From an uncultured Oscillospiraceae bacterium (lineage in GTDB: Bacteria; Bacillota; Clostridia; Oscillospirales; Oscillospiraceae): DNA of 5,661 nucleotides. Numbering within the stretch: position 1 is the stretch's first letter; every line of letters starts with the position of its first letter. Below the pieces are notes generated by a model that searched no databases, was not told the DNA's origin, and worked only from the letters and a program-made list of their open reading frames with translations. The position numbers and the translations under genes are program-made. Location of the stretch: contig CAAENU010000193.1 in NCBI GenBank assembly GCA_900757415.1, positions 1 through 5,661 on the forward strand. Reading direction: 5' to 3'. This document shows, piece after piece, positions 4,318 to 5,661 of this stretch.

Positions 4318-4560
4318 ATGAAAGCGTATGATTTCCACGGGAAAAGAAATATATGCGGTGACCGGATCCGGGAGGCCCGCCTGCGGGCGCGGCTGTCACA
4401 GTCTGATCTCTGCCGGCGTCTGCAACTGGCTGGTGTCATTGTGGAGCGGGACGTGATAAGCAGGATCGAAAACGGCGGCAGGTTTGTGGCTGACTTTGAG
4501 GTGGTGGTGATCGCGGACGTTCTGGAGGTTTCCGTGGACTGGCTGCTGGGCAAAGAATAG
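4318..4560 (+). CDS. XRE-family helix-turn-helix repressor-like protein, 80 aa
   Basis: ATG start with GGAGGG at 4306-4311, 6 nt upstream. Almost the whole protein is one Cro/CI-type helix-turn-helix domain (residues 14-77): R-I-R-E-A-R-L-R-A-R-L-S-Q-S-D-L-C-R-R-L, a recognition region V-I-S-R-I-E-N-G, then V-V-V-I-A-D-V-L-E-V-S-V-D-W-L-L-G. It is a DNA-binding transcription regulator in the cytoplasm, probably a dimer. It has no RecA-cleavable C-terminal domain, so if it is a phage repressor it would be relieved by another factor. The inverted repeat just upstream suggests self-control. A strong terminator follows its stop codon directly, so it is a single-gene unit separate from the transposase gene. 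Target genes are not shown by sequence. Confidence 0.88.
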   Translation: MKAYDFHGKRNICGDRIREARLRARLSQSDLCRRLQLAGVIVERDVISRIENGGRFVADFEVVVIADVLEVSVDWLLGKE

Positions 4561-4604
4561 GACGGCGTGGAGTGCTGTATGCACCGCGCCGTCCATATTT
4601 TTTT
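4561..4604 (+). terminator. Intrinsic terminator after the XRE gene
   Basis: GACGGCG (4561-4567) pairs with CGCCGTC (4587-4593), with an inner GTGC/GCAC stem (4572-4575 with 4581-4584) and loop TGTAT. Seven T follow at 4598-4604. The stem starts on the base after the stop codon. Confidence 0.88.
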
Positions 4605-4622
4605 GAAAGTGAGGGCACGGGC

Positions 4623-5661
4623 ATGAAAGGATATAAGCACCTGACGGAGTTTGACCGGAACAAGATCGCCAGAATGAGAAAAGAGGGCGCCACCATGCGC
4701 GAGATCGGCGCGGCCCTGCACGTCAGCGCCGCCACCGTCTGCCGCGAGATCAAACGCGGGACATACACCTACATGAACGCGGATTATATCGAAGTGACCG
4801 AGTACATACCGGAGCGGTCACAAGCCCGCTACCGGGCCAACATGGCGGCCAAGGGCGGCCCCCTGAAAATTGGAAGTGATCGCCGGTACGCCGAAACCCT
4901 GGAGGCGCTGATTGCTGACGACAATTACAGCCCGGAGGCAGCCCTGCATGAGATTGAGAACCACCCGGAAAAGTACGGCAGCTTTGAAACGCGGATCTGC
5001 CGCCAAACCCTTTATGCCTATATTGACAAGGGCATTTTTCTCCGCCTGACCAATAAGGCGCTGCCGTTCAAGGGTTCCCGGCGGAAGAAGAAAACCAAGC
5101 ACGTCCAGCGGGCGAAACAGCAGCCAAAGGGTGAGAGCATAGAAAAGCGCCCGCCGGAGATCGACGGGCGCCAGGAGTTCGGCCACTGGGAAATGGATCT
5201 GGTGGTTTCCTGCAGGGGCGGGCATAAGTGCCTCCTGGTGCTGACCGAGCGCGTCACCCGCATGGAGGTGATCCGCCTGATCCGCGATAAATCCGCGGCC
5301 AGCGTCGTCCGTGCGCTGGACACCATGGAACGGAAATGGGGCACCCGCTTCCCGCAGGTATTCCAATCTATTACCATGGACAACGGAAGCGAGTTTGCGG
5401 ACTATATCGGGATCGAACGGTCCGTATATAAACGCTGTGAGAGCAAGCGCACCCGGACATATTACTGTCACCCATACTGCAGTAGTGAGCGAGGAAGCAA
5501 CGAAAAACAAAACCAGATGATCCGGCGGAAGTTCCCCAAGGGGACAAACTTTGATAAGGTCACCCAAAAAGACGTGGAGGCGGTGGAAAGCTGGCTGAAC
5601 AGATACCCCCGCCAACTGCTGGGCTGGGCCTCTGCCGGGCAGCTGTTTGAGGGCTATTTGC
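4623..5661 (+). CDS. IS30-family transposase (3' end beyond window)
   Basis: Cuts and joins transposon ends with a DDE (RNase H-like) catalytic core. The frame is open from ATG 4623 to the last base: 346 codons with no internal stop. A GTGAGGG-like site lies 8-14 nt upstream. An N-terminal helix-turn-helix (residues 5-46: L-T-E-F-D-R-N-K-I-A...M-R-E-I-G-A-A-L-H-V-S...T-V-C-R-E-I-K-R-G) is typical of IS30. The catalytic core shows G-H-W-E-M-D-L-V (D192), T-M-D-N-G-S-E-F (D253) and E-R-G-S-N-E-K-Q-N...R-R-K-F-P-K-G-T (E294), ending R-Y-P-R-Q-L-L-G-W...F, so only a few residues are missing. The D253-E294 gap (40 residues) is longer than the roughly 33 I recall for IS30 itself, due to an insert around R271-T279. 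All catalytic residues are present, so it may be active. No terminal inverted repeat is identifiable upstream; the right end is outside the window. Confidence 0.9.
   Translation, partial: MKGYKHLTEFDRNKIARMRKEGATMREIGAALHVSAATVCREIKRGTYTYMNADYIEVTEYIPERSQARYRANMAAKGGPLKIGSDRRYAETLEALIADDNYSPEAALHEIENHPEKYGSFETRICRQTLYAYIDKGIFLRLTNKALPFKGSRRKKKTKHVQRAKQQPKGESIEKRPPEIDGRQEFGHWEMDLVVSCRGGHKCLLVLTERVTRMEVIRLIRDKSAASVVRALDTMERKWGTRFPQVFQSITMDNGSEFADYIGIERSVYKRCESKRTRTYYCHPYCSSERGSNEKQNQMIRRKFPKGTNFDKVTQKDVEAVESWLNRYPRQLLGWASAGQLFEGYL

Noticed and set aside
4818..5615. Minus-strand 265-aa ORF
   Set aside because: Antisense to the IS30 transposase, which has all its catalytic motifs.

Overview
This window looks like the late (tail end plus lysis) region of a Firmicutes prophage, followed by a small regulatory region and an IS30-type transposase. 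The host is probably a GC-rich gut Clostridium-relative (Oscillospiraceae-like). I infer this from the strong GGAGG ribosome binding sites, frequent GTG starts, GC-rich coding sequence with short AT-rich regulatory gaps, and a LysM endolysin suited to a Gram-positive wall. The exact taxon cannot be read from the sequence.

Left part (1-3284, + strand): a tightly packed late operon. It starts with the 3' end of a tail/appendage protein carrying carbohydrate-binding-like repeats. Next come an unrecognised 133-aa protein, a 59-aa helical protein, a 150-aa one-helix membrane protein, a 137-aa membrane protein, a 290-aa endolysin (cysteine peptidase/amidase domain plus two LysM), a 56-aa one-helix Cys-rich peptide, and a 136-aa three-helix holin candidate. 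Together these would deliver and control host lysis; four membrane proteins surround the endolysin.

Middle part (3283-3910): a convergent minus-strand cassette of three very small genes (44, 32 and about 48 aa). It has its own consensus promoter (TTGCTT-17-TATAAT), a GNRA-capped RNA hairpin between genes 1 and 2, and a very good intrinsic terminator abutting the holin stop codon. Its promoter spacer is occupied by a 14-bp dyad that recurs twice more in the divergent intergenic region. This is the most novel-looking part: an independently regulated 'moron'-like cassette of mostly membrane peptides.

Right part (3948-5661, + strand): a 68-aa ribbon-helix-helix (Arc/CopG-like) protein that probably binds the dyad array, a terminator, a roughly 110-bp nested inverted repeat whose right arm contains the ribosome binding site of the next gene, an 80-aa XRE-family repressor-like protein, another terminator, and an IS30-family transposase that is still open at the window end.

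The ORFs that overlap these genes in other frames (including long minus-strand ones at 1670-3013 and 4818-5615) are judged to be shadows.
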